From Sorex araneus (lineage: Eukaryota > Chordata > Mammalia > Eulipotyphla > Soricidae): 64,000 nt of DNA. Shown in pieces: positions 22,890 to 35,091 of the stretch. Under the pieces are notes generated by a model. It was not told the origin of the DNA, did not search any database, and saw only the letters and a list, made by a program, of their open reading frames with translations. A program made the position numbers and the translations under genes. The number at the start of each line of letters is the position of its first letter. The stretch's first letter is position 1. The DNA lies in NCBI RefSeq assembly GCF_027595985.1, contig NC_073303.1:187384595-187448594 (forward strand), given 5' to 3'.

Positions 22890-23078
22890 TGTTTTTGCTG
22901 GGGTAGGGGGTTGGGTAAAACCTGGCAGTGCTCAGGGTTTATTCTTGCCTCTGTGTTCAAGAATCACTCCTGACAGGATTTTGGGGACCTTATGTGGTAC
23001 AAGGGATCAGGCATCAAATGGGGTCAGCTGCGATCAAGGCAAGAGTCTTACTTGCTATATGGTTGCTTGGGTCTCAAA
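22890..23078 (-). mobile_element. SINE family A, diverged
   Basis: 'cctggcagtgctcagggttt', 'gaatcactcctgacagg', ending near 'tgcttgggtctc'. Old reverse copy. Confidence 0.7.
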
Positions 23079-23079
23079 G

Positions 23080-24910
23080 CAGGATTTTTGGAAGTATGTA
23101 CTAGCATTTATTTAAAGTAAAATTTGGTTATAGTAAGAAATTATGAAAATGTCAATCCTTAAGCAAATTGTTGATGTAAAACAAATATAAATAATAGATA
23201 TAGTACTAAAGATAATAACTTATCACTTTCATGGGTTTTGTTTTTGCAATATGTGACTATATATTTAATAAGCTAACACCTAACTTATGTGTAGGTATGT
23301 ATGTATGCATGAAAAATTCACACCTCCTTGAAAATGAATTCATGAGAAAATTTTTCTGAATTTGTGCACATATGTTAACTTTTAATCATTTCTGTGGAAA
23401 GGAAATTAATATCTTCTGTGCTTTTCAAATTTTTTCAATCAGTACACTTCAGTAATTATTAACAAAAATTTTAAGTATGGAATGTAAAAGAATGGTCTTA
23501 AATAATTTTCAGGTATGCCAGAAATAAGCTAACCCTCCCTCAGTTATTTTACCAAATTTCCTTTAAGCATGGTTAAAAAAATAGGACGTATTTCATTATA
23601 AACATAATGCAGCATGCAACATTGAAGACAGAACATGGTAAACAACAAAGTGTAAATACTTTTGTGATATGTGTGAAAAGAAATTTTTTAAAAGCCAGCT
23701 CTGCATAAATAAAATGTAAAATCTTTTAAAAAGTGGAAGCATTCATTTTTAATCCTCTTTTTACATAGTTAATGAGTTTTAGCAGGGAGGCTCTATTATA
23801 AACATATAGATTTTGAAAGTAATTTCAAGAAGTTTTAAATACATCGTCAGTTTTTGGAACTAATTACCAGTGGAGAACTTTATGAGTAATATTGAATCAC
23901 AGAAAGAAAAAGACTCTAAAAGAAAGATATTTCAAATCTTTCATGCTCCACATAAAATTCTAGCGTCAGTTTTTGAATTGTATTATTTATAGACCTAATA
24001 ATCTGGAGTGATGCTAAAAGAGAAAGAGTGGTCCAAGATTCAGTTTATTATATAAGCTATTAAATTGAATACCAAATGAGAAAACAGGCATCTTTTCTGA
24101 TACTTGATTCCTGACTAATGGTTTTTCTCTTTAAAAGCTAATTCATGCAGGTACACTTGAAAAGAAAAATGTGGTAAGATATGACATGATTTATTATAGA
24201 TATTAATTTGAATGACCAATAGGAGGAAGTGACATGTCACTAGTAACCAGCAACATTCCAGAACCCAGAGGTTCAGTGGTAAGATATCAGTAATTTGGAA
24301 TTTTTCAGCACAGGCAATGTGGTATGATGTGTTAATTTGATCTACAACCTAGATGAAATATTTCCCTTATTCAGGAATTCATACTCCAAGGGTGGTCAGC
24401 TAGCATGTAATTAAATGTCTCTTTCTGGAAACTAACTGAGAAGTGCCTCATCTATCTTTTTTATGATCAGCTTCAATGACCTACTAATTTATAAAATGAA
24501 ATTTAGAAATGGCTTCTCATTAGTGAAATTGTTGGTCTCAGAAATAAGTGGACTTGTGGGATATTTTAGTTATCTCTATATTTGACATGAAGGATAAAAA
24601 TTATGAAGACTATGGTTGTCAGTCTTTTCAGGTTTTTCAGTTTTTTTAAAAAAATATTTTTAAAGTTTTTGAAGTGACACCTACAGTTTGGTTTCTAAAG
24701 AATTTGTGGTCCAAATTATGACATCTCAAACCCTACAATTACCATTAACATAGTACTACTTGAAGGAAAATGGCTTCAATTTTGTTTCCTCTTACCAAAC
24801 ATAGAAAGGATATATTTACCATACATATAAATTAGTTTGAAAATAATTGTGTTTTTAATTGTTAATAAATGCCTATAAGCACAGTATATTGGGGGATCTA
24901 TATCTCAATG

Positions 24911-24947
<37 letters not shown>

Positions 24948-25680
24948 GATAAAATTATGGTCGATTTTCCTTCAGAGTAAGAAAAGTCCTCACATATACT
25001 GAATATAGTTTTCCCTTTACAGAATATTGTTTCTGTATTTTTCATGTTAGAATATTACTATTAGAATATCTAACTTGTGTTAGAATATTTCTTTTATTGC
25101 TGTTCACATCATTGGGTATTGAATATTCTTTATGTCATTATATTGACATTAATATAAAGTGATTATAATGTTTTTTGAAAGAAGATATTCATTCTTCAGT
25201 GTTTTTGTTCCTTATTTTGTTCTTCAGGCAGTCTTAAGCAGTACAGATATCCCTGGTACATTTTCTTTCCTCCCAAATACCGTACTCATTTCTTCATGCC
25301 TCAACAAAAGCAAAAAAAGTCTAGTGATATTTCTTCATAAACTTACACACTTAAATAATATTTCTTGCTATTTAATTCTTTATAATATGTTATTAATTAT
25401 AAATTTTTATATTGTGTTTTCTACTGAGTTACTTAGATCTTAAGTAGGTGTTTATGTGTTAGATTTACTCTTATTGGAACTACTATTCTTTTATTCCAAA
25501 AAAATATTTTAAAAAATTCTCTTAAAGCATTTTAACCTTTGCCTAATATGTTTCTTTAAAATTGTTTTAAATATCTTTTTACCAACCACTATTACATTTT
25601 TTCTAAAAATATAACAATATTAATCAATTTTCTCAAAATTATAATCAGAATGTAACTAAATATGACTTATCTCCATCTTT
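23080..25680. other. No gene seen; longest repeat-poor stretch
   Basis: 2.6 kb of AT-rich sequence with only a TAA microsatellite (24909-24944). The ORF at 25159-25443 (94 codons) has no recognisable domain and AT-biased composition. Confidence 0.5.
24909..24944 (+). repeat. TAA microsatellite
   Basis: About twelve uninterrupted ATA/TAA units. Confidence 0.95.
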
Positions 25681-25689
25681 CATTCTGCA

Positions 25690-26870
25690 CTTTATTGTAA
25701 GATAACATTGGTTTGTCCTTCCTGCATAGCCTCAGGTAGCTTAGATTTATTGACTTGTTCCCATCAAAGTGCTCCCATTCCTCTATGTTTATTAGTAATT
25801 TCTTTCTTTGTGCTCTGTTGACTTGTAACTATTGTTTTTCTCTTCTCCTAAGTCCTTTGTACAGTTTATTCAGAGCAAAGTCCTTTTTGTATGGGCACAG
25901 GAAGACAGTAGTAAATTCTATGCTTTTATAATGTAGGAGTCATTTGACTTTAAATGATATTTTCCTCCTGGGTATCTGTTCTCTCCACTTAAGCCTCAGC
26001 TGCCCTTACTTCCCAGCACCTCCCAAAAGCAGGGTCCCGACAAGGAACTGGATGGACCCAGGGCAAGCTGTAAGCTATGTGCTACCCTGGGCTGGCCAAT
26101 GTGCCTAATGCTTAACTATAAGTTAAGAGCTGGGTCACAGACAGATGCTGTAATGATCCAAAAAGTAATAACTAGATTCAGACCCTGCTAGGGTTAGTCA
26201 TGCTTAATTTGGCCTGAGTGCTGTAGTCTAAGTCTGTGGCAAGATGTTCCCAGGAGAGCTGCCCTTACAAGCTACAGTGTATCTCTTACTGTGTCCATAC
26301 AAAAATTACTAGGATTAAGATGTTGATTAAGTTATTGGACTGAGAAAAGGAGAAAAACACCTTAAGAGGAATTTTGCCCACAGGCAGTCAGGAAGGGTTT
26401 TGGAATACTCCTAGGGGGTGTTTCTACCCCTAAGCCTGATGGGCAAGCAGGAAGGGCTTTGGCATACCCCTAGGTGGTGTTTCTGCCCTTGAGCCTGATG
26501 GGCAGTCAGGAAGAGCTTTCTTATGTTGATTTTGCTACCAGCATGGACCCAGAAGGCGAGGGGTAGAGAGGAGTTGGGAGTGGTAGAAAAGGGGAGTCAG
26601 GAAGTCCTTGGAAGAGAGTCAGTCAGAATCCGGAGGGCTGGGATTGAGGATTAAAGGGCTAGGAAGGAAGAGTGTGTGAGATGGGAGGGACGAGATATTG
26701 AATACACAGCAACTGATCACTCAACAGGCTTGGCCCTCATTTCCTCTTCCGTCGGCCCCATGTCCTGGACCGCCCGACTGGGACCACCCCCAAACCTGGG
26801 CGCTGATGGGGAGGTGGCCGTCGCTCTCTCCCATTAGCCCTGGGAGATTTTTTACAATTTATCATAGTAT
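25690..26870 (+). mobile_element. LTR-like family, copy 3
   Basis: Same block order as copy 1: 'taagcctcagctgccctta', 'gcagggtcccgacaagg', 'gacccagggcaagctgtaag', 'cttaactataagttaagagc', 'tatctcttactgtgtccata'. Then come two near-identical tandem units of about 82 bases ('gtcaggaagggttttgg' / 'gcaggaagggctttgg', 26388-26520), and a GC-rich end with 'cttccgtcggcccc'. The AATAAA of copy 1 has decayed to AATACA (26700-26705). No coding interior. Confidence 0.6.
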
Positions 26871-27412
26871 TTTTGTTCATCTACCCTCAAAGCACACATT
26901 TAAAGATTGTGGCACTCTTTAACTGTCCAGCTTGTAACTGTGCTCTCATAACTATTGCCAGACAGTTTTCTCAAGGAGGATCAAACTATGCTATGGCAGT
27001 ACAATTGCAAAAGGGACCATAACATCAAATACAAAATGAGGAAATGTTGAATGCAATGCATATTTTTGTATGCATGTGTTTCTTTAACTTTTTTTAAGTT
27101 TCCTCATATTATTAAGTTTAAACTATTTTTATTTAAATGATGCATTTTCATTTAATAAAATAACATATTTTAGTATTCTTACCAACATATAATACTCTAT
27201 ATTTACAATTGACTTCTCTCTTTAAACTCTGCTATATTTGCATTAAACAAGATTAAATGGAAAAATCAATTAGTACTATCCATATCGTCTTAACCCCCTT
27301 AAAGTTATATTTTGTTTTGTTACATATATACAAATGATATATTTATATTACTAAATATATTTCTAAATATAATAGTAATATAGATATATCTTACTATATA
27401 TAGTCATTCCAG
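26871..27412. other. No gene seen
   Basis: AT-rich with a TATA-rich patch at 27326-27402. Confidence 0.4.
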
Positions 27413-27424
27413 TTGCAATTCTTT

Positions 27425-27609
27425 TTTTTTGTTTGTTTCTGCTTTTTGAGTCACACCCGGCCATGCACAGGGGCTACTTCTATCTTTGCACTCAGGAATC
27501 TCCCCTGGCGGTGCTCAGGGGACCATATGTGATGCTGGGTATCGAACCTGGGTAGGTCGAGTGCAAGGCAAACTCCCTATTCGCTGTGCTATTGTTCCAG
27601 CCCACCAAA
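27425..27609 (-). mobile_element. SINE family A with TSD
   Basis: T-rich start, 'tttgagtcacacccggccat', 'gggtatcgaacctggg', 'tattgttccagccc'. A 12-bp TSD (ttgcaattcttt) is at 27413-27424 and 27610-27621. Confidence 0.92.
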
Positions 27610-27895
27610 TTGCAATTCTTTAAGAGAAATTTACTTTTTTACCTTTTTGCATGAAGAGTACTCCTATATGTACAGTATTATCCTGATAATAAGTAACCAC
27701 GAACAATATGTGTCAAAGTGAATGTCAGATGCATTTGGAAAAAAAGCTACCATGATTTTAGTCCTTAACTACATCACTGATCCCCCTTCTCCATCTCTTC
27801 CACCCCATATTCCATTTTCCACTCATTTTGTCCTTCTGCATTTTTTAAACTTTATTGCACATGGGATTCACCGGGGTTCCACTTTCAGAGATTCT

Positions 27896-27944
27896 GTCAC
27901 TGTCACTGTCATCCCGTTGTTCTTCGATTTGTTCGAGCGGGTAC
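27896..27944 (-). mobile_element. SINE B/RTE 3' end only, 49 bases, with TSD
   Basis: Only the 3'-terminal 49 bases of the RTE-tailed family are present. On the minus strand they read 'tacccgctcgaacaaatcga' and end in 'gatgacagtgacagtgac'. They are bounded by a 12-bp TSD (ttcagagattct) at 27884-27895 and 27945-27956. This is the expected product of strong 5' truncation during target-primed reverse transcription. It shows that the ACAGTG end is the 3' (priming) end. The minus-strand frame reads YPLEQIEEQRDDS. Confidence 0.88.
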
Positions 27945-28181
27945 TTCAGAGATTCTATGTTGATAAATTCTTTGGCTTGGTTATGAGAATCTTTAAACAT
28001 TTCTCTAGATATGTTTGTAAACAAATGTGGCCAGGTGAAACACTTTAGATACACATTAAGACTATATGTTTTTCTTCCTCCTACTCCATATAAAACAGTC
28101 CTAGAGTTTATGAAATTTTTAATTCTCCTTCCTTTCCCTTTGCTACTCTTTGGGAAACCATTCAGGATTTGTTTCTGTTTT

Positions 28182-28680
28182 AAAAAACACCATTAAAGAC
28201 ATCATTGCTAAAAAATTCCCAGAGCTAGAGAATGCGGACATCCAGATACAAGGAGTCTGAAGGGTACCAGCTAAAAGGGACCCAAATAGAAAATCCCCAA
28301 GGCATATCATAGTCAGAATGATGGATGCCGTGGATAGAGACACAATACTGCAGGCAGCAAGATCAAAGAAGGAGATCATATACAAAGGCGCACCCCTTAG
28401 ATTAACAGCAGACCTATCAGAAGAAACCCTCCAGACCCGAAGACAATGGTGGGATATAGTGAAAAAACTCAATTAAATGAATGTCTCACCAAGAATACTC
28501 TACCCGGCTAAACTCTCAGTTAAACTTGAAGGAACCATACACTATTTCATGGACAAGCAACAGCTAAGGAACTTCATAGACTCAAGACCAAATTTAAAAG
28601 AAGGACTCAAGGTCTACTATAAGACAAGGAAAAAGACCTATAAGAACAACAAACCCTACAGAAAAATGGCACAAAATCCC
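28182..28680 (+). pseudogene. L1 ORF1 remnant (C-terminal half)
   Basis: ORF1p is the RNA-binding trimeric chaperone of the L1 particle. Frame 1 gives the C-terminal RNA-binding part: FPELENADIQIQGV, then RHIIVRMMDAVDRDTILQAA, KGAPLRLTADLSEETL and ILYPAKLSVKLEG. The N-terminal coiled coil is lost by truncation. In-frame stops lie at 28258-28260 (TGA) and 28474-28476 (TAA). After the last stop the frame stays open through the usual ORF1/ORF2 boundary into ORF2, so no stop separates the two in this copy. Non-functional. Confidence 0.9.
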
Positions 28681-31600
28681 ATGACAATAATTTCTCTTAA
28701 TGTTAACGGGCTAAATGCACCAATCAAGAGACACAGAGTGGCAAAATGGATTCGGAAACTAAACCCAACTTTCTGCTGCCTACAAGAAACACATCTGAAT
28801 AGCCAGAACAAACACAGACTAAAAATCAAAGGATGGAAAACAATCCTGCAAGCAAACAGCCCCTTCAAAAAAAAAAAAAAGCGGGGGTGGCCATACTAGT
28901 ATCCGATAGCATTGATTTCAGGTTGAAAAAGTTCAGAAGGGACAGCAAAGGTCATTTTAGATTCATCAAGGGATATGTACAACAGGAAGAAATCACACTC
29001 CTAAATGTATACGCACCTAATAAACGACCAGCTAAATACTTAAAAGAACTCCTAACAGAATTTAAGGAGGACATAACTAGCACCACGATAGTAGTTGGAG
29101 ATTTCAACACTGCCTTATCACCTCTGGATAGATCGACAAGAACAACACTCAGCAAGGAAACCATGGCCCTGAAGGAAGAAATGGAGGAGACAGGGCTTAT
29201 AGACCTATACAGGGCTATACACCCCAAAAAGAAAGAATACACATTCTTTTCCAGCGCACACGGAACGTTTTCCAAAATAGACCATGTTCTGGGCCACAAA
29301 TTATACCTTAATAGAATTGGGAAGATAAAAATTGTACCAACTATCTTTTCAGACCATGATGCACTGAAGATGGAAGTTAATCACGCACAGATGCGGAGAA
29401 CCAAATCAAACACTTGGAAATTAAACAACTCACTATTGAACAATGAGTGGGTCACGAAAGAAATCAAGGAAGAAATCAAGAGATACCTCGAAACAAATGA
29501 GAATGAAGACACAAGCTACCAGAACCTATGGGACGCAGCTAAAGCTGTGTTAAGGGAAAAATTTATAGCTCTGCAAGCCTTCCTCAGAAAGGAAGAAAGG
29601 GCCTATATAGATAGCTTGACTTCGCAGTTCAAGATCTTAGAAGAGGACCAGCAAAAGGAACCCAAGCCAGATTGAAGGAAAGAAATAATAAAACTTAGAG
29701 CAGAAATTAACGATATGGAAACCCGAAAAACAATCCGTAAGATCAATGAAACAAAGAGCTGGTTCTTCGAGAAAATAAATAAGATTGATAAACCGCTAGC
29801 AAGACTCACAAAGAAAGAAAGACAGAAAACCCTAATAAACCGAAACAGAAATGAAAAGGGGGACATCACAACAGAAACCAAGGAGATTCAAAGGATCATC
29901 AGAGACTACTTTGAAAGTCTGTATGCCACGAAACAAGAGAACCTAAAAGAAATGGATGAATTCTTTGACTCCTACAATCTCCCAAGACTGAGCCAAGAAG
30001 ACGTGAAATACCTGAAGAGGCCCATAAATATCAAGGAAATCGAAACCGTAATCAAAAGTCTCCCCAAAAACAAAAGCCCAGGTCCAGACGGATTCACTGG
30101 CGAATTCTTCCAAACATTTAAAGAAGACTTGTTGCCAGTTCTCCTCAAGCTTTTCCAGGAAATCGAAAAGACAGGAACTCTTCCGAACAGTTTCTATGAG
30201 GCACATATCTCCCTAATACCAAAAGCAAACGAAGACACCACTAACAAAGAAAACTATAGACCAATATCCTTGATGAACACCGATGTGAAGATCCTCAACA
30301 AAATACTAGCAACTAGAATCAAACAACTCATCAAAAAGATCATACACCATGACCAAGTGGGATTCATCCCGGGGATGCAAGTATGGTTTAACATTCGGAA
30401 ATCAATCAACGTAATCCATCACATCAACAAAAGTAAAGATAAAAACCATATGATCATATCAATAGATGCAGAGAAAGCATTTGACAAGATCCAACACTCA
30501 TTCATGATAAAAACTCTCACCAAAACGGGTTTTGGAGGAACTTTTCTGAAAATAGTCAAAGCCATCTACCATGAACCTATGGCAAGCATTAAAATCAATG
30601 GAGAAAAACTAAGGGCTTTTCCTCTAAAATCGGGGACAAGACAAGGATGTCCACTCTCACCACTTCTCTTTAATATAGTGCTGGAAGTATTAGCAATAGC
30701 CATCAGGAAAGAAAAAGATATTAAGGGAATTCAGATTGGAAAGGAAGAAATCAAGCTCTCACTATTCGCAGACCATATGATACTATACCTAGAGAAACCT
30801 AAAAGCTCTAGTAAGAAACTCTTAGAAACAATTGACCTATACAGTAAAGTTGCAGGCTATAAAATCAATACCCAAAAATCCATGGCCTTCCTATATGCAA
30901 ACAATGAGACAGAGTAAAGGGACATGAAAAAAGCAATCCCGTTCACAATTGTGCCCCAGAAAATCAAATATCTTGGAATCAGCTTAACTAAAGAAGCAAG
31001 GGACCTCTACAAAGAAAACTATAAAACACTACTCCATGAAATAAAAGAGGACATGAGGAAATGGAAACATATCCCCTGCTCATGGATATGGAGAATAAAC
31101 ATTGTCAAAATGGCAATACTCCCCAAAGCATTATACAGATTTAACGCGATCCCTATAGAGATACCCATGGCATTCTTCAAAGAAACGGATCAAGCAATCC
31201 TGATATTTATATGGAACAATAAATGCCCACGGATAGCTAAAACAATTCTTGGGGAAAAGATGATGGGAGGCATCACCCTCCCCAACCTTAAACTCTACTA
31301 CAAAGCGGTAACAATTAAAACAGCATGGTACTGGAACAAAAGCAGAACTGCAGACCAATGGAACAGGTTGGAATATCCCCCCCCACACCCTTAAATATAT
31401 GATCATCTAATCTTTGATAAAGGTGCAAGAGATGTGAAGTGGAGCAAGGAAAGTCTCTTTAACAAATGGTGCTGGCACAACTGGACAACCACATGCAAAA
31501 AAATGGGCTTAGAACTCGACCTGACACCATGCACAAAAGTCAGATAAAAATGGATTAAAGACCTCAACATCAGACCACAAACCATAAGGTACATTGAAGA

Positions 31601-32497
31601 CAAGGTAGGCAAAACCCTCTACGATATTGAAGATAAAGGTATCTTCAAAGATGACACGGAACTAAGCAACCTAGTAAAAACAGAGATCAACAAATGGGAC
31701 TACATTAAACTAAAAAGCTTCTGCACCGCAAACGATACAGTGACCAGAATACAAAGACTCTCTACAGAATGGGAAAGGATATTTACACAATACCCATCAG
31801 ATAAGGGGTTGATATCAATTGTATATAAAGCACTGGTTGAACTCTACAAGAAGAAAACATCCAACCCCATCAAAAAATGGGGCGAAGAAATGAACAGAAA
31901 CTTTACCAAGGAAGAGATACGAATGGCCAAAAGGCACATGAAAAAGTGCTCTACATCACTAATCATCAGAGAGATGCAGATCAAAACAACCATGAGATAC
32001 CACCTCACACCACAGAGGCTAGCACACATCCAAAAGAACAAAAGCAACGCAAACGCTGTTGGAGAGGATGTGGGGAGAAAGGGACCTTTCTACACTGCTG
32101 ATGGGAATGCCAGCTAGTTCACCCCTTTTGGAAAACAGTATGGATGATTCTCAAAAAAATAGGGGTTGAGCTCCCATTTGACCCAGCAATACCACTCCTG
32201 GGAATATATCCCAGAAAAGCCAAAAAGTATAGTCGAAATGACATCTGCACTTATATGTTCATCGCAGCACTGTTTACAATAGCCAGAATCTGGAAAAAAA
32301 CCGAGTGCCCTAGAACAGATGACTGGTTGAAGAAACGCTGGTACATCTATACAATGGAATACTATGCAGCTGTTTGGAAGAATGAGGTCATGACGTTTGC
32401 ATATAAGTGAATCAGCATGGAAAGTATTATGCTAAGTGAAATGAGTCAGAAAGAGAGAGACAGACATAGAAAGATTGCACTCATCTGTGGAATATAG
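28681..32497 (+). pseudogene. L1 ORF2 (endonuclease-reverse transcriptase), broken
   Basis: ORF2p nicks target DNA and reverse-transcribes the element RNA. It starts MTIISLNVNGLNAPIKRHRV. The APE-type endonuclease motifs are visible: [15 protein letters not shown] and SDHDAL (28681-29400). The RT domain follows at about 30040-30920: [23 protein letters not shown], the QVGFIPGMQ block, [24 protein letters not shown]. The catalytic box reads LFADHMI where FADD is expected, an Asp-to-His change (codon 30774-30776). The C-terminal Cys-rich motif is [14 protein letters not shown]. Lesions: a frameshift at a 14-A run (28867-28880); stops at 29673-29675, 30915-30917, 31392-31394 and 31545-31547; a frameshift near 32045-32060; and stops at 32099-32101 and 32408-32410. 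The native end is TAG 32495-32497. It cannot be functional. Confidence 0.95.
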
Positions 32498-32951
32498 AAT
32501 AATAGACTATAAGACTAACACCCAAGAATAGTAGAAATAAGTACCAGGAGGCTGTCTCCATGGCTTGGAGGCTGTTCTCTCATTCTGGGCAACTCAGAGA
32601 AGGGAACACCAAGTAAAATGTGGTTGGAGGTCATGTGGGGGAAAGATGATGCGGGCCGAATATAGACTAGAGACTGAACACAATGGCCACTCAACACCTT
32701 TATTGCAAACCACAACACCTAATCAGAGAGAGAGAACAAAAGGGAATACCCTGCCATAGTGGCAGTGTGGGGTGGGGGAAGACAGGACTGGGGAGGGGGG
32801 AGGGATGTTGGGTTTACTGGTGGTGGAGAATGGGCACTGGTGAAGGGATGGGTTATCAAACTTTGTAAGGGAGAAACATGAGCACAAAAATGTATAAATC
32901 TGTAACTGTAAAATAAATAAATAAATAAATAAAAAGATTTGTTTCTGTTTT

Positions 32952-33595
32952 GCTATTATATCTGTTTTGGTACTCATTATTTCAACAATGGGATCATTGC
33001 CCCAGAAATATAAAAATCAAATTACTTACAACTATTTTATATTTTAATAATCAATTTCATTCTTTATATTGCCAATGTTAATTATTTTACTCATTGTAAT
33101 TTTCTTCTACTTTTAATTGTTTTGCATTCTAAATTATTAAACTTTTATTTAGAAACTTTTCGTACAATGCAGTTAAACATGGCTCAGCAATAGAAAGGAT
33201 AAACTTTACAGTACATGCATTAAATGCTTACACATAATATGTAGATTAGAAACTCCAAAATATGATAAACATGGAGTCAAATAGATTATATGTTTAATGA
33301 TTTCATTGATATGAAATTCTATAAATGGCAAAAATAAAATGAGGGAGTCAGAATAGGGCTAGTGGGGACTAGAAAGTGGAGGACAGTGAAACTGGAATAG
33401 GCACATGGTGAGAACAGAATAGACCTGGAATGGAGATTGGAAAAAATGGCGACTGATTACTAACCAGCTCAGTGGCCCTGTTCCCTCCGTCATATCTTCC
33501 TTTGGAAATGGTGGCTGTTGTGATCTGTAAGTGGCTCTTGGCCACTGAATGTACTTGACAAGCACTCCCACACATATTTTTTGAACACACATACT
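32952..33595. other. No gene seen
   Basis: AT-rich. 33340-33590 is less AT-rich, with no recognisable feature. Confidence 0.4.
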
Positions 33596-33599
33596 GGGT

Positions 33600-33735
33600 G
33601 TTTTCCTTGGGCTTGATCCCTAGCAGTGCATATGATCCCCTGCACATCACCAGAATGATCACCTAGTATAGAACCACAGAGTCACGACTGGTCCCTGAGC
33701 ACCATCAGCTTTGCTCCTACTTCTACCTAAAAATA
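33600..33735 (+). mobile_element. Old SINE family A fragment
   Basis: 'cttgatccctagcagtgcat', 'gatcccctgcacatcacca', 'ggtccctgagcaccatcag'. Body only, strongly decayed. Confidence 0.5.
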
Positions 33736-34374
33736 AGATAATTTGTTAGATTACAACATGTTATATTTTAGAACACTGTGCTCTATTATGGTCCATCTAT
33801 ATAGGTTCTAATATTTATTACAATCACAGTTAGTCAATGTTTCTGAAGGTACTAAATTGAACTGAAGGAGTATAAAACTCAAATACTAAAAATTCTTTGG
33901 CATTACATATAATTAGATATATCTTTGGCTGACCTGAATGATTTTCATATAAATTGATGATAGATGGAAATACTGATCTAATTCATTTTAATTTGTAACT
34001 ACTTAGTGACTTATGAACTTGTAGATATAATAGCTATGCATAGAAAATACCTTTATAAAAACCTTGACACAAATTTTTTTCATTCCGTGCAGTACCAAAA
34101 TAAGTTAACTAATGTATAAATATAATATGTCAAGGGGTATGAAGTGCCCCATGTCATAAATGCCTATCTACAAATACTTTATAATTTTATAAATAATTCC
34201 TTATTCATTCTAACAGTCGGGTATTTTAGTTGAGTGGAATTATTCATAAAGAAAACATTAAATGAACTGACACAATGTATCTAATGAGTAAAAAGATTTA
34301 AATCACTATAGATTAAATGCTAAGAAATACCTAATATGCAATCATTCAGTTCAGATTTTTCTCCAGTTTTGTTA
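33736..34374. other. No gene seen
   Basis: AT-rich, no supported feature. Confidence 0.4.
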
Positions 34375-35041
34375 TTATCTCTGCGGGGGCAGATTCTCTT
34401 GCTCCCGTGCCTGACTGTCTTCACTGGGACCCCTCGGGGGAGGTGGGTTGAGTCTCCCTCCTGAGCAGAGCCCCGGATGCTGAAAACCTCCGGAACCCAG
34501 ACACAGCCATGCTCAAGGCCACTCCCCACATGCTTGGACGAGCCTCACACATGAAGGAACCAGCGGAGGAACCCAGGTGTGTAGACCCGGGACTGAGATC
34601 TCCAAGCCTGCTCAGAATGGACTGGGCCTCTTCCGCCCAGCTCCCCCATTTTCCACTTGCTAGGCAGTCACACCCACAAACTGCTCCTGTAATCCCATCA
34701 ATGGCCAACATCCAGAGACTATAGAACCAAGATCCCGGAAGCCTGTGGCCACTTTGCACCATCTTATAGCCCAGTTCTCCCTCATGGAGAACCTGGCAAG
34801 CCACCGAGAGTTTCCTGCCTGCATGGGAGAGCCTAGCAAGCTCCCCATGGCGTATGCATATGCTAAGTACAGTAACAATGATGGGTCTTATTCTCCTAAC
34901 CCTGAAAGAGCCTCTAATGTGGCACCACTGGGAAGGATGAGTAAAGAGAGGCTGCTAAAATCTTAGGGCTAGGACGAATGGAGATGTTACTGGCTCCTTC
35001 TTGAGCAAATCCTGAACAACAGGATGATAGTGATACAGTGA
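34375..35041 (+). mobile_element. RTE-tailed non-autonomous element, long variant
   Basis: The 5' ~400 bases are GC-rich ('gctcctgtaatcccatcaat', 'acatgaaggaaccagcgga') and shared with 5688-6186 and 50427-51235 in the opposite orientation. Then comes the SINE-B-like middle ('gagagcctagcaagctcccc'), the extra block 'ctaaccctgaaagagcctct', and the RTE-type 3' end '...acgaatggagatgttactgg' to 'gatagtgatacagtgatg'. No tRNA head and no A-tail. No clear TSD found. It could be a deletion derivative of an RTE LINE or an independent SINE-like family. Confidence 0.7.
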
Positions 35042-35091
35042 TGCCTTAATTGAACCATCGTGTCACAGTGAGATATAGCTACAAAGCTTTC

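Larger units (their letters stand above)
28182..32935 (+). mobile_element. 5'-truncated L1 LINE, 4.75 kb, 16-bp TSD
   Basis: The insertion starts inside ORF1. It carries the rest of ORF1 (28182-28680), all of ORF2 (28681-32497) and the 3' UTR (32498-32935), which has a G-rich stretch and an AAATA tail. A perfect 16-bp TSD (gatttgtttctgtttt) is at 28166-28181 and 32936-32951. The perfect TSD implies a relatively recent insertion, yet the reading frames contain several stops and at least two frameshifts, so it cannot move itself. No promoter or 5' UTR is present because of the truncation. Confidence 0.97.
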
